Below, piece by piece: positions 7,580 through 16,635 of a stretch of 64,000 nt of DNA. The DNA comes from Xanthobacteraceae bacterium. GTDB lineage: Bacteria > Pseudomonadota > Alphaproteobacteria > Rhizobiales > Xanthobacteraceae. Both the position numbers and the translations under genes were made by a program. The notes beneath the pieces are model-generated. The model did no database searches. It worked only from the letters and a program-made list of their open reading frames with translations, and was not told where the DNA came from. The first letter of the stretch is position 1, and each line of letters starts with the position of its first letter. The DNA is taken from positions 62,001 through 126,000 of the forward strand of contig JAHBZE010000001.1 of the NCBI GenBank assembly GCA_019635585.1. Reading direction: 5' to 3'.

Positions 7580-8529
7580 CGCGTCGCAGCCGGCTCCGCA
7601 GCGGTCCAGGGCCGTGGCGGCAGCTGCGGCAGAGAAAGTTCGGGATAAATCGCGGCGGCGAGCTTGTTCGCGGCATGCGCGGTACGCGGGCCGAAGCTCA
7701 GATAATACGACGGCACCGAGATCAGGCGCTTGTCGCGCGCGGCTGGCGTGCCGGCGAACGCAGGAAGCGCGAACATGACTTCCGCTTCCAGCCCATGATT
7801 GCGCTCGAGCATGGTGATGACCGCCTGCGGTTGCGCCGCGAGCGTCGCTTCGGGAGTCGCCGGCTTATAGCCGTTTATGCCGCGGATCGCGTTATCGGCA
7901 CCGGCGAGATGGAAGATGCCTTCGGCGGCGGTATGCGCGCCCGCGACCGTCGGCGAGCCGTTGCCGATGGCGAGCACGAAAACGGCGCTACGCCGCGCGG
8001 AAATCTTGGCGCGCATCGCTTTCAGCGCGGCAAAATCTTCCTCGATTTGCCTGGCCATGGCCTCGCCCTTCTCGGGCACGCCGAGTGCCTGCGCGACGAA
8101 GCGGACCTTCTTCAATACGTTCTGCTCGTCGAAGCCTTCCGGCACCAGCGCGAATGGTACCGACGCGCGGGACAGCACCTCGACTGCGTCTGGTGGGCCG
8201 GAGCCTTCGATGGCGAGCACCAGCGTCGGCGCAAGCGCAAGCACGCCTTCAGGCGACAGCGTTCGCATGTAACCAACACTGGGTAATGACTTCACCGACG
8301 CCGGGTATGTGCTGGTGATATCGACCGCCACGACACGATCCCCAAAGCCGAGCGCATAAACAATTTCCGTGACTGCGCCGCCAATGGTGACGATCTTGGA
8401 AGTATCGGAGATCTCCACCGTCTTGCCCGCGGCATCCTTGACCTTCCAGCTATCTGCGTTGGCGGAAAGGCTGGTTGCCGCGAAAATTGCAGCGGCGAAC
8501 GTCAGGGATTGCAGGCGTGCGTAATTCAT
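7576..8529 (-). CDS. hmuT: Periplasmic haem-binding protein HmuT
   Basis: Starts with a signal peptide (residues 1-25, ending SLSANADS). It then shows the class III substrate-binding fold of the TroA/BtuF/HmuT type: KIVTIGGAVTEIVYALG near residue 45, VVAVDITSTYPASVKSLPSVGYMR (the typical haem/siderophore Tyr region) and a long linking helix. In the periplasm it takes haem from HmuR and hands it to HmuUV. The start codon overlaps the hmuP stop by four bases. Confidence 0.92.
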   Translation of the reverse strand: MNYARLQSLTFAAAIFAATSLSANADSWKVKDAAGKTVEISDTSKIVTIGGAVTEIVYALGFGDRVVAVDITSTYPASVKSLPSVGYMRTLSPEGVLALAPTLVLAIEGSGPPDAVEVLSRASVPFALVPEGFDEQNVLKKVRFVAQALGVPEKGEAMARQIEEDFAALKAMRAKISARRSAVFVLAIGNGSPTVAGAHTAAEGIFHLAGADNAIRGINGYKPATPEATLAAQPQAVITMLERNHGLEAEVMFALPAFAGTPAARDKRLISVPSYYLSFGPRTAHAANKLAAAIYPELSLPQLPPRPWTAAEPAATR

Positions 8530-8741
8530 TTGGTGAGGATCAGCTTGTTCAGCGCGGTCAGACGGAGACGATATACTTCTCCCTCATGTCCAATCGTTAT
8601 TTCTTTCGTTGCGACAAAAAGATCACGGCTCTCGATCCGGTTGCCGGTCATCGGAATGGCGCGTGAATTCGCCGCGCGCGGCTCCGTCGTAGCCGGAATT
8701 TGAGCCGCATCAACCTCTTTCGCCATGCCGGTGCTATCCAT
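8526..8741 (-). CDS. hmuP: HemP/HmuP family haem uptake regulator
   Basis: The C-terminal half carries the family pattern: RIESRDLFVATKEITIGH, then YRLRLT and NKLILTK. In Bradyrhizobium, HmuP is needed with Irr to activate the haem receptor operon. The start is uncertain: an ATG giving MDSTGMAK is chosen, with GGAG directly before it; a TTG ten codons upstream or the ATG of MAKEV are alternatives. It heads hmuPTUV and lies opposite hmuR, with a palindrome 31 bases upstream. Confidence 0.88.
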   Translation of the reverse strand: MDSTGMAKEVDAAQIPATTEPRAANSRAIPMTGNRIESRDLFVATKEITIGHEGEVYRLRLTALNKLILTK

Positions 8742-8771
8742 CTCCGCAAGTTCGCTGTCTCTTTTGAACAA

Positions 8772-8795
8772 TTCTGAACTGCATGCAGTTTAGAA
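8772..8795. promoter_or_regulatory. 24-bp near-perfect palindrome in the hmuP-hmuR control region (Irr/ICE-like)
   Basis: The left half TTCTGAACTGCA and the right half TGCAGTTTAGAA are reverse complements except at one base pair. The right half contains TTTAGAA, a sequence found in Irr-bound iron control elements of rhizobia. It lies between the divergent hmuPTUV and hmuR transcription units, where Irr or a similar Fur-family regulator acts in relatives. The identity of the binding protein is inference. A TTGACC (-35-like) follows at 8823 in the hmuR direction. Confidence 0.55.
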
Positions 8796-8962
8796 CTGTT
8801 TTTATGTAGTGATTTCAATAACTTGACCCTAGTACGCGCTCTCGGTACGTATAGCAACCAATTTGCGGAACCGGGCTGGTTTCGCAAATGCCCGCCAGCT
8901 AGCCGCAGCGAGCGCTGCAGCCCGCGAGCCGCGGCAACAAGAAAATAAAAGTGGGGCTTCAA

Positions 8963-11167
8963 ATGGCTGGGACGACTACACGCATCGTGCTTCTGGGCAG
9001 CGTATCTGCGTTAACGATTCTTACTTCCGCGGCGCTTTCTTCAGCGTCTGCGCAAACAACTTACCTCGACGCGATCACCATCATCGCGACGAAGACCGAA
9101 GAGTACGCGATCGACGCGCTTGCGCCGGTAAGCACGCTTCGCACCGAGCAGCTTCAGCAAATCAACGCGACCCGGATCGGCGACCTGTTTCAGGGCATGC
9201 CTGGCGTCACGACTTCGAGTTCGGCGCAGGAAGGCAGCACCTCGATCAACATCCGCGGTCTTCAGGACTGGGGCCGCGTCAACGTCGTAGTCGATGGCGC
9301 GCGGCAGAATTACGCGCGCATCGGTCATACCTCCGGCGCAGGCAGCTTCTTCCTCGAGCCTGAATTAATCGGCGGCGTCGACGTGGTTCGTGGCCCGACC
9401 TCGAACATCTTCGGCTCGGGCGCGATCGGCGGCGTGGTTTCATTTCGCACGAAGGATGTCGAAGACATTCTTCAGCCAGGCCAGCTCTGGGGCTTCTCGG
9501 GAACGCTCGCAGGCGCGGGAGGCAGTTCGTTCAATACGCTCGCGTCGTTCTTTGCCGCGAGCCGTGTGAATCCGAACGCCGATTACGTAATCGGCGCAAC
9601 CTATCGCCATAACGATCCGTACAAGAGCGGTAACGGCACCTTCATTCCGAACTCGGGTCAGGATGCGGCTTCGGTGCTCGCCAAGGCGACGTTCCGTCCG
9701 GCCGACGGCCACGCGATCAAGATTTCCGGAATTATCCAGGACAATCAGTTCACCAATGGTCCCGCGCTCACCAGCGGCATCGTTCGCGACTGGGACGCCG
9801 TCACCTCGACGCTGACCGCGAACTGGCGGTACTCAAAGCCTGAAGATCGTCTCTACGATTTCAGCGGGACGCTTTACTGGAACCGTGTGGACAACACGAG
9901 CACGACGCTCGCGGTTAATCCGGGCTTCACCGGCTTCTACGGTCCGGTGGGCAACCAGGCAAAGTATCTGATCGATACGGTCGGCTTTGATGCGAATAAT
10001 ACCAGTCGCTTCGATACCGGCGCTTTCCGGCATGCTCTTACCTATGGCGGCGACTTCTTTAACGACGACGTCGCCAACCGCGATCCTGCGGGCTTTGGTG
10101 CCGGCTATAATCCGAAGGGTACGCGTCAGATTTTCGGCGGTTTCGTGCAGCTGAAAACCAACTACTCGACGTGGCTCGAGACCATTACCGCGGTCCGTTA
10201 CGACAATTACCACCTTGAAGGTAATCACTACCTCACGAACGCGCTGATCTCGACCGAGGGCGATCGCTTCTCGCCGAAGTTCACGCTTGGCATCACGCCG
10301 ATTACCGGCTTCCAGGTGTACGGCACTTACGCCGAGGGCTATCGCGCTCCGGCTGTCACGGAAACGATCGTTTCCGGCACGCATCCGATTCCGAACTTCC
10401 CGTTCCTGCCGAACCCGAGTCTGCGCCCGGAAGTCGGCAAGACTGCCGAAATCGGTTTCAACATCAAGCAGGACAATCTCTGGAACGCCGGCGACAAGCT
10501 GCGCGTCAAGGCCAACTACTTCGAGAACAACGTCGATGACTTTATCGACCCTGTCGTCGTTCTCGCCGGTGCGAACGGCTGTCCGATCGCCCCGCCCTTC
10601 TTCTGTCAGCAGTATCAGAATACTCCGCGTGCGCGGATCAACGGTTTCGAGTTCGAAACCACCTATGATCGCGGCAACTGGTTTGCCACCGTCGCGGGCC
10701 ACGCAATCCGCGGCCGCGATCTGACCCACGGCGATCCGCTCAACAACATTCCGCCGGACATGATCGCCCTCACGATCGGCGCCCGCATGCTCGATCAGCG
10801 GCTTGTCGTTGCAATGCGCTGGGCCACCTACGCCGCGAAGAAGCGCAGCGATCTGCCGGCCGACGACCCGCTCGCGCCGGGTGACGAATGGGCAACCTTC
10901 GTCGCCGGCAGCTACAACCTCGTGAATCTGTACGCGAGCTACGACGTGAATCCGGGTCTGCAAGCCTTCCTGCAGATTCAGAATCTCCTGAACGAGCAGT
11001 ACAAGATTTACAATTACGAGTACGCCTCACCCGGCGTCACCGTTTGGGCCGGCATCCGCTACCGCTTCGGCGCCGACGCGAACGGAAATGTGCAGGCAAT
11101 GCTCGACAGCCAGAACTCGACGCGCAATCTGCGGGCGAATGCCGACGCCACCAGAGCTACGCGTTAA
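8963..11167 (+). CDS. hmuR: TonB-dependent haem receptor HmuR
   Basis: Outer-membrane receptor of 734 residues. The ATG giving MAGTTTRIVLL is preferred over a GTG four codons upstream; GGGG precedes it. A signal peptide ends at SASA, followed by the TonB box region DAITIIATK. The plug has INIRGLQDWGRVNVVVDG and GPTSNIFGSGAIGGVVSF. The barrel holds YRAP near residue 470 and NPSL about 30 residues later, matching the FRAP/NPNL boxes around the haem-ligand His of haem receptors. It ends in an aromatic barrel strand followed by an unusually long polar tail of about 30 residues. Confidence 0.92.
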   Translation: MAGTTTRIVLLGSVSALTILTSAALSSASAQTTYLDAITIIATKTEEYAIDALAPVSTLRTEQLQQINATRIGDLFQGMPGVTTSSSAQEGSTSINIRGLQDWGRVNVVVDGARQNYARIGHTSGAGSFFLEPELIGGVDVVRGPTSNIFGSGAIGGVVSFRTKDVEDILQPGQLWGFSGTLAGAGGSSFNTLASFFAASRVNPNADYVIGATYRHNDPYKSGNGTFIPNSGQDAASVLAKATFRPADGHAIKISGIIQDNQFTNGPALTSGIVRDWDAVTSTLTANWRYSKPEDRLYDFSGTLYWNRVDNTSTTLAVNPGFTGFYGPVGNQAKYLIDTVGFDANNTSRFDTGAFRHALTYGGDFFNDDVANRDPAGFGAGYNPKGTRQIFGGFVQLKTNYSTWLETITAVRYDNYHLEGNHYLTNALISTEGDRFSPKFTLGITPITGFQVYGTYAEGYRAPAVTETIVSGTHPIPNFPFLPNPSLRPEVGKTAEIGFNIKQDNLWNAGDKLRVKANYFENNVDDFIDPVVVLAGANGCPIAPPFFCQQYQNTPRARINGFEFETTYDRGNWFATVAGHAIRGRDLTHGDPLNNIPPDMIALTIGARMLDQRLVVAMRWATYAAKKRSDLPADDPLAPGDEWATFVAGSYNLVNLYASYDVNPGLQAFLQIQNLLNEQYKIYNYEYASPGVTVWAGIRYRFGADANGNVQAMLDSQNSTRNLRANADATRATR

Positions 11168-11235
11168 TATCGACCAGGCGGGACTGCTCGCAGCCCCGCC
11201 TTAATGTCCCGCTAGGGGTGAAATAAACGAGCTGA

Positions 11236-11271
11236 AATTCCCGCTTCCATTGACCTCCGGAAGCGGGAATT
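11236..11271. promoter_or_regulatory. Hairpin 1 between hmuR and hmuQ (13-bp perfect stem)
   Basis: AATTCCCGCTTCC pairs with GGAAGCGGGAATT across a ten-base loop. No T-run follows on either strand, so it is not a classical intrinsic terminator; it may stabilise or process the hmuR mRNA, or attenuate transcription into hmuQ-tonB. Confidence 0.55.
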
Positions 11272-11305
11272 CTGGCGTTTCCGGGAGCCAGCCGCGAAAC
11301 GCCAG
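11272..11305. promoter_or_regulatory. Hairpin 2 between hmuR and hmuQ (10-bp perfect stem)
   Basis: CTGGCGTTTC pairs with GAAACGCCAG across a 14-base loop and begins one base after hairpin 1 ends. It lies 35 bases before the hmuQ start, so the two helices occupy most of the hmuR-hmuQ leader. Confidence 0.5.
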
Positions 11306-11340
11306 CCAGACCCAGCAACCGCAAGGCAGAGGAAATATCC

Positions 11341-11679
11341 ATGTTTATTGCCATGAACCGCTTCAAAGTGACCCCGGGTCAGGAGGACGCCTTCGAGCGC
11401 ATCTGGCGCGAGCGCGAATCGTACTTGCACACCATGCCGGGCTTCATGGAGTTTCATCTCCTGAAGGGCCCGAAGAAGGACGACCACACGCTCTATTCGT
11501 CGCACACGGCCTGGCAGACCAAGAAAGATTTCGAGAACTGGACAAACTCCGAAGGCTTCCGCAAGGCGCATGCGCGCGCTGGCGAGCACAAGCCCGCGGT
11601 GCCGATGTATCTCGGCCATCCGGAATTCGAAGGCTTCGAATCCGTGCTCATGCAGACGGCTCCGAACAAGGCCGCGTAA
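11341..11679 (+). CDS. hmuQ: IsdG/HmuQ-type haem-degrading monooxygenase
   Basis: 112 residues with the antibiotic-biosynthesis-monooxygenase fold. Asn6, Trp67 and His77 match the Asn-Trp-His triad of IsdG-type haem oxygenases in order and spacing, with His77 as the expected haem ligand (FRKAHARAGEH). It would open imported haem in the cytoplasm and release iron. Bradyrhizobium has two such enzymes, HmuQ and HmuD; this copy could be either. GAGGAAATATCC precedes the ATG, and the stop abuts the tonB start, so the two are coupled. Confidence 0.88.
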   Translation: MFIAMNRFKVTPGQEDAFERIWRERESYLHTMPGFMEFHLLKGPKKDDHTLYSSHTAWQTKKDFENWTNSEGFRKAHARAGEHKPAVPMYLGHPEFEGFESVLMQTAPNKAA

Positions 11680-12774
11680 ATGGCCAGGATCGGCAGCGCG
11701 CCAAAGCCTTCGCGGCGGGATGAGGAAGCGCTTCACAGCGCGACCATCCTGCCGTTCCGGCTGCGTGCGACCCGATCCGAGCACGTCGAATTTGTCGGTG
11801 GTGCGCCCGCCGTCGAACTCGAAACCAAGCCGAAGAAAACTTCCGCCCGCAAAGGCAAAGAAAAGGCTGCCGACATCTCGGCCGCCGAGCGGCCCACGAT
11901 CCTGCCGCCGCGCTACCGCAGCTGGCTGCAGCAGGCTTTCATCGGCGCGGTGCTTCTCCATTTTATCGCGTTCGCGATGCTGCACTACCAGTTCGTCAGC
12001 GACATCGAGCGCGCCGCTAACGCGGGCGGCCAGGTATCGACCGACGGCACCACCGTACTCGATGTCGATATCGTCGCCGATGCCAAGCTGCCGCCGGCGA
12101 AACAGCCTACCAACATGACTTCGCCCGATGCGACACAGCAGACCAACACGCCGCCGCAGGTGAAGCAGCAGGAAAAACAGAAAGAGTCGCAGAAAGCGGA
12201 GTCCGCACCGAATAACGCGCCGCAATTTGCGCTTCCGAAGGAAGAAATCGCGCCACCCAAAAAGGCGGAAACCGCACCTGCGCCGCAGTCGCCCAATCAG
12301 GAAAAAAAGGACGACGCGAAGCCCGAGCCGCAGAAGATCGAAAAACAAAAAGCGGCCGAGCAGAAGAAAAAGCAGGAACAGGCGCAACCCAGTATCGCCG
12401 CTTCGCCAAACCGGGCGGCCGGCAACCAGACCCACAATCAGCAGCAGACCGGCGCCAACGGCGTCATCCAGAACGGCGGACAGGCGAATGCATCCGCCTA
12501 CAGCGCCATGGTGCTCGCGCATCTGCAACGCTTCCGCATCTATCCGGACAGCGCGCGCTCCGCCGGAATTACCGGCGTCGCTACCGTGCGCTTCACGCTG
12601 GGCGCTAATGGCAACGTGGTCGGCGTGTCGCTTGCCGGATCGAGCGGCAAAGCGGTGCTCGATCAGGCAGCACTTGCCATGGTGCGCCGCGCTTCGCCCT
12701 TCCCGCCAATTCCGCCCTCATTAGGCCGCGGCAGCATGAGCTTCGCCGCGCCGGTGCGTTTCAACCTGCGCTGA
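11680..12774 (+). CDS. tonB: TonB energy transducer
   Basis: 364 residues: an unusually long cytoplasmic N-terminus (about 85 residues), one membrane helix (QQAFIGAVLLHFIAFAML), a Pro/Lys/Gln/Glu-rich periplasmic spacer (about 130-260), and a C-terminal TonB domain (YSAMVLAHLQRFRIYP to APVRFNLR) with the VRFTLGANGNV strand typical of the family. It couples the proton motive force to HmuR in the outer membrane. ExbB and ExbD are not encoded next to it, so they must come from elsewhere. The start ATG follows the hmuQ stop directly. Confidence 0.93.
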   Translation: MARIGSAPKPSRRDEEALHSATILPFRLRATRSEHVEFVGGAPAVELETKPKKTSARKGKEKAADISAAERPTILPPRYRSWLQQAFIGAVLLHFIAFAMLHYQFVSDIERAANAGGQVSTDGTTVLDVDIVADAKLPPAKQPTNMTSPDATQQTNTPPQVKQQEKQKESQKAESAPNNAPQFALPKEEIAPPKKAETAPAPQSPNQEKKDDAKPEPQKIEKQKAAEQKKKQEQAQPSIAASPNRAAGNQTHNQQQTGANGVIQNGGQANASAYSAMVLAHLQRFRIYPDSARSAGITGVATVRFTLGANGNVVGVSLAGSSGKAVLDQAALAMVRRASPFPPIPPSLGRGSMSFAAPVRFNLR

Positions 12775-12777
12775 GCG

Positions 12778-13899
12778 TTACGCCGCGCCGGTCTCGCCGC
12801 GCGACCAGTTCTCCGTCGTTTCCATCGCGAAGTCCGCCAGTCCTCCGTTCGCGATCGCATCGCGCATGCCTTTCATCAGCGACTGGTAGTAGGCGACATT
12901 GGCCCAGGTCAGCAGCATCGAGCCGAGGATCTCGTTCGCCTTGATCAGGTGATGGAGATAAGCGCGGGAATAATCGCGCGCGGCGGGACAATCGCTGGTT
13001 TCGTCGAGTGGCCGGGGATCTTCGGCATGGCGCGCATTTTTCAGGTTCAGCTGGCCGAATCGTGTATAGGCGAGCGCATGGCGTCCGGCGCGGGTCGGCA
13101 TCACACAGTCGAACATGTCGATGCCGCGCATGACCGCTTTGACGAGATCATCCGGCGTGCCGACGCCCATCAGGTAACGCGGGCGGTCTTTGGGAAGTGC
13201 AGGCACCGTCGCCTCGATCATTTCGAGCATGACTTCCTGCGGCTCGCCGACCGCGAGACCGCCAATCGCATACCCGTCGAAGCCAATGCCGATCAGACCT
13301 TTCGCGGATTCGAGCCGCAGCGGCACAGAAGCGCCGCCCTGCACGATGCCGAACAGCGCACGATCTTGCGGCGTGCCGAACGCCTTCTTCGAGCGCTCGG
13401 CCCAGCGTAGCGAAAGCCGCATCGCGCGTGCGGCTTCTTCCTCGCTGCACGGAAGCCGCACGCATTCGTCGAGCTGCATGGAAATATCGGCGCCGAGCAG
13501 CCGCTGGATTTCGATCGCGCGCTCCGGGGTCAGTTCGTACATCGTGCCGTCGATGTGCGAGCGGAATCTGACGCCGTTCTCGTCGAGCGTGCGCAAGGTC
13601 GCAAGCGACATCACCTGAAAGCCGCCGGAGTCGGTCAGGATCGGCCCGCTCCAGTTCATGAATTTGTGCAACCCGCCGAGTTTGGCCACACGCTCCGCGC
13701 CGGGGCGCAGCATCAAATGGTAGACATTGCCGAGCACAATATCGGCGCCAGTTGAGCGCACGGTCTCGGGCAACATCGCCTTCACGGTCGCAGCGGTGCC
13801 GACCGGCATGAAGGCAGGTGTGCGCACCACGCCGCGCGCGGTCGCGAGTTCACCGCGGCGCGCGGTTCCGTCCGTTGCATTGACCGTGAATTTCATCAT
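12778..13899 (-). CDS. tgt: tRNA-guanine transglycosylase Tgt with incomplete zinc site
   Basis: Exchanges guanine 34 for preQ1 in tRNAs with GUN anticodons, the step before QueA. Catalytic features are present: [10 protein letters not shown] with the general-base Asp, GGLAVGE, and [16 protein letters not shown] with the nucleophile Asp. The zinc motif is not normal: where the family has C-x-C-x2-C followed by a His in YxHHL, this protein reads [18 protein letters not shown], so the first and third Cys are Ser and Ala, while the second Cys and the His remain. At 373 residues it has normal length. It lies downstream of queA, convergent with tonB at a three-base gap. Confidence 0.95.
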   Translation of the reverse strand: MMKFTVNATDGTARRGELATARGVVRTPAFMPVGTAATVKAMLPETVRSTGADIVLGNVYHLMLRPGAERVAKLGGLHKFMNWSGPILTDSGGFQVMSLATLRTLDENGVRFRSHIDGTMYELTPERAIEIQRLLGADISMQLDECVRLPCSEEEAARAMRLSLRWAERSKKAFGTPQDRALFGIVQGGASVPLRLESAKGLIGIGFDGYAIGGLAVGEPQEVMLEMIEATVPALPKDRPRYLMGVGTPDDLVKAVMRGIDMFDCVMPTRAGRHALAYTRFGQLNLKNARHAEDPRPLDETSDCPAARDYSRAYLHHLIKANEILGSMLLTWANVAYYQSLMKGMRDAIANGGLADFAMETTENWSRGETGAA

Positions 13900-13905
13900 G
13901 CGCTT

Positions 13906-14991
13906 TTAGCGCGGCGATTCCGGAAACAGCAAACTGCCGTCGCCATACGAGTAAAAGCGATATCCGTTTGCAATTGCGTGCGCATAGGCGCGCTTCATGC
14001 GCTCCAAACCGGAAAACGCGCTGACCAGCATGAACAACGTCGAGCGCGGCAAGTGGAAGTTCGTGAGTAGCGCATCGACTGAACGGAAGCGATAGCCAGG
14101 CGTGATAAATATATCGGTCTCGGCCGCGAACGGCTTGATCTTGCCGTTGGAGTCCGAGGCGGACTCCAGAAGCCGCAGTGCCGTCGTGCCGACGGCGATC
14201 AAGCGGCCGCCGCTCTGTTTCGCGCGGTTGATTGCATCGGCCGTCTCTGCGGTAATCTGCCCGTATTCCGCATGCATCTTGTGTTCAGCGACGTCGTCTG
14301 CCTTCACAGGCAGGAATGTGCCCGCGCCGACATGTAACGTCACCTTCTCAATACCGACACCCGCGTCGCGCAGGTTTGCGGCGAGCAGATCGGTGAAATG
14401 CAGACCGGCGGTCGGTGCTGCGACCGAGCCTTCGTGGGCCGCGAACATCGTCTGATAGTCGCCCCGGTCGCGTTCGTCGTCTTCGCGCTTTGAAGCGATA
14501 TAAGGCGGCAAGGGCATGTGCCCGAGCGCCTCGATCGCATCGTCCAGCACCGCGCCGTGAAAGTCGAAACGCAGCGTGATCTCGCCGCCCTCGCCTTTCT
14601 CCTCAACCGTCGCGTCGAGCGCGCCGAGGAGACACACGCGGGACTCATGGCCGAAGCGAATGCGATCGCCAGGTTCGAGACGCTTCGCGGGGCGCGCGAG
14701 CGCTTGCCAGCGTTCCGGGCCGAGGCGCTTGATCAGCGTAGCCTCCACTTCGACCGAGACGCCGTTACGCTCTCGCGTGCCGTGAAGCCGCGCCGGAATG
14801 ACCTTGGTGTCGTTGACGACGAGCACGTCGCCCTTGCGCAGCAAGAGCGGCAGATTGCGCATCGTTTGGTCTTCGAGTTCGGGCTCTGCTCCCGGCCGGA
14901 CGACGAGAAGCCTTGCGGCATCGCGCGGCTCCGTTGGCCGGAGCGCGATTGCTTCCTGCGGCAGTTCGAAGTCGAAGTCGGCAGTCTTCAT
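13906..14991 (-). CDS. queA: tRNA preQ1(34) S-adenosylmethionine ribosyltransferase-isomerase QueA
   Basis: Transfers and isomerises the ribosyl group of SAM onto preQ1-tRNA to give epoxyqueuosine. Family blocks are all present: [19 protein letters not shown] at the N-terminus, [37 protein letters not shown], and the C-terminal [18 protein letters not shown] and [12 protein letters not shown]. At 361 residues it has family length. The tgt start lies six bases after its stop, forming a queuosine pair. Confidence 0.96.
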   Translation of the reverse strand: MKTADFDFELPQEAIALRPTEPRDAARLLVVRPGAEPELEDQTMRNLPLLLRKGDVLVVNDTKVIPARLHGTRERNGVSVEVEATLIKRLGPERWQALARPAKRLEPGDRIRFGHESRVCLLGALDATVEEKGEGGEITLRFDFHGAVLDDAIEALGHMPLPPYIASKREDDERDRGDYQTMFAAHEGSVAAPTAGLHFTDLLAANLRDAGVGIEKVTLHVGAGTFLPVKADDVAEHKMHAEYGQITAETADAINRAKQSGGRLIAVGTTALRLLESASDSNGKIKPFAAETDIFITPGYRFRSVDALLTNFHLPRSTLFMLVSAFSGLERMKRAYAHAIANGYRFYSYGDGSLLFPESPR

Positions 14992-15010
14992 TTCAAGCGG
15001 GCGTGCCCGC

Positions 15011-15463
15011 TCAGGCCGCCATTTTCGCCGAAATGATCTTGTCCGGATTCATCACCGGCTCGCCACGCTTGATCTTGTCGACGTTCTCCATGCCATCGGT
15101 GACCTCGCCCCAGACGGTATATTGGCCGTCGAGAAAGCGCGCGTCGCCGAAGCAGATGAAGAACTGACTGTCGCCCGAATCCGGGTTCGCGGCGCGCGCC
15201 ATCGAAACCGTGCCGCGCACATGCGGCGCGTCGTTGAACTCCGCCTTCAGTTTCTTGCCTGAGCCGCCGGTGCCGGTGCCATGCGGGCAGCCGGTCTGTG
15301 CCATGAAGCCGTCGATCACGCGGTGAAAGACGATGCCGTCGTAGAAACCTTCCTTCACGAGTTCCTTGATGCGCGCGACGTGACCAGGCGCTAGATCGGG
15401 GCGCATCTTGATCGTGACCGGACCCTGCGTGGTTTCCAGGAGCAGCGTATTTTCGTCAGCCAT
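15011..15463 (-). CDS. ppiB: Cytoplasmic cyclophilin-type peptidyl-prolyl isomerase
   Basis: 150 residues without a signal peptide. Cyclophilin motifs are clear: [22 protein letters not shown] with the catalytic Arg and the Phe/Met/Gln pocket, [18 protein letters not shown], and [15 protein letters not shown]. It speeds cis-trans isomerisation of Xaa-Pro bonds. It lies ten bases after the exported paralogue, apparently an old tandem duplication with separate cellular locations. Confidence 0.94.
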   Translation of the reverse strand: MADENTLLLETTQGPVTIKMRPDLAPGHVARIKELVKEGFYDGIVFHRVIDGFMAQTGCPHGTGTGGSGKKLKAEFNDAPHVRGTVSMARAANPDSGDSQFFICFGDARFLDGQYTVWGEVTDGMENVDKIKRGEPVMNPDKIISAKMAA

Positions 15464-15473
15464 TTTCGTTTCC

Positions 15474-16118
15474 TTATTGTCCGGGGATCGCCTTCAGAAT
15501 GCGATCCGGAGTGCGGGGCGGTTCGCCCTTGTTGATCTTGTCGACCACGTTCATGCCAGAGGTTACTTCGCCGACCACGGTGTATTGCCCGTTCAGCGAA
15601 GACTGCTCGTCTAACATGATGAAGAACTGGCTGTTCGCCGAATTGTTGTCGCCGCCCTTGCGTGCCATGCCGACGATGCCGCGCCGGAACGGCACGTTCG
15701 AGAACTCGGCCTTGAGGTCCGGATATTTCGAGCCGCCGGTGCCGTCGCCGTTCTGGCCGTCGCCAGTCTGGGCCATGAAGCCCGCGATCACGCGATGGAA
15801 CGGCACGTTGTTGTAGAAACCTTCGCTCGCAAGTTGTTGCAGGCGTTTCGCGTGGTTCGGCGCGAGATCGGTGCGCAGGCGAATGACGATTTTTCCTTTG
15901 GTCGTCTCGAGCGTCAGCGTATTCGCGCCGCCGCTCTTGGTCTGCGCCGTCTTCTTCTCGGACTTCGTCTTTGCGTCCGTCTTTGTGTTCGTCTTGGCTT
16001 TGGTGTCGGACTTCGCCTCGGGCGTAGTGCCGCGCCACGGATCGTAGTTTTGCTGCGCAAGGGCCGCGGCCGGCAGCGCCAGCGCACAGAGGAAGGCAAT
16101 CGTTTTCAGTATGCGCAT
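15474..16118 (-). CDS. ppiA: Periplasmic cyclophilin-type peptidyl-prolyl isomerase
   Basis: The start giving MRILKTIAFLCALALPAAALAQ is chosen because it yields a signal peptide; the longer frame has only Arg/Ser-rich coding shadow. A low-complexity Lys/Thr linker (about 35-60: KSDTKAKTNTKTDAK) precedes the cyclophilin domain, which has FHRVIAGFMAQTGDG, MARKGGDNNSANSQFFI and LNGQYTVVGEVTSGM. It probably folds periplasmic proteins. It lies between coaD and the cytoplasmic cyclophilin in the gyrA-coaD-ppiA-ppiB-queA-tgt row. Confidence 0.93.
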   Translation of the reverse strand: MRILKTIAFLCALALPAAALAQQNYDPWRGTTPEAKSDTKAKTNTKTDAKTKSEKKTAQTKSGGANTLTLETTKGKIVIRLRTDLAPNHAKRLQQLASEGFYNNVPFHRVIAGFMAQTGDGQNGDGTGGSKYPDLKAEFSNVPFRRGIVGMARKGGDNNSANSQFFIMLDEQSSLNGQYTVVGEVTSGMNVVDKINKGEPPRTPDRILKAIPGQ

Positions 16119-16128
16119 GATCAGCCCG

Positions 16129-16626
16129 CTATTTTCTTGAAATCTGCGCCAGTTTCTTGCCCACGAAATCCGGCACGAATTTGGTGACGTCGCCACCCAT
16201 GGCCGCGATCTGACGCACCAGCGTGCCGGTGATGTGCCGGGTCGCCGGCGTTGCCGGGATGAACACGGTCTGGATCTTCGCATCCATCTCGCCATTCATG
16301 CCGCTCATCTGCATCTCGTAATCGAAATCGGTGCCGTCGCGCAGGCCGCGAATAAGAAGCGTTGCCTTGGCTTTCCGTGCGGCGGCAATCACGAGGCCGT
16401 CGAAGGTCACTACTTCGACCTTAACCTTGTAAGCGCGCGCGATCGATGCACTCGCCTTCTCGATCATCGCCTTGCGCTCAGCCGCTTCGAACAACGGCTT
16501 CTTACCCGGATGAATGCCGATCGCAACCACGACGCGGTCGCAGATGCGCGCGGCCGCCTCGAGCACGTCGAGATGGCCGTTGGTGATGGGATCGAAAGTG
16601 CCAGCGTAAAGACCGGTGCGTTCCAT
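16129..16626 (-). CDS. coaD: Phosphopantetheine adenylyltransferase CoaD
   Basis: Catalyses the fourth step of coenzyme A synthesis, joining 4'-phosphopantetheine and ATP to dephospho-CoA and pyrophosphate. [15 protein letters not shown] carries the nucleotidyltransferase HxGH-type motif in the N-G-H form. [21 protein letters not shown] is the substrate-binding block, and [19 protein letters not shown] the C-terminal ATP region. At 165 residues it has family length. It starts nine bases after gyrA ends. Confidence 0.96.
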   Translation of the reverse strand: MERTGLYAGTFDPITNGHLDVLEAAARICDRVVVAIGIHPGKKPLFEAAERKAMIEKASASIARAYKVKVEVVTFDGLVIAAARKAKATLLIRGLRDGTDFDYEMQMSGMNGEMDAKIQTVFIPATPATRHITGTLVRQIAAMGGDVTKFVPDFVGKKLAQISRK

Positions 16627-16635
16627 GACGCGTTC

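Noticed and set aside
11236-11271. Hairpin behind hmuR as an intrinsic terminator
   Set aside because: No T-run on either strand; listed as a possible processing or attenuation element instead.
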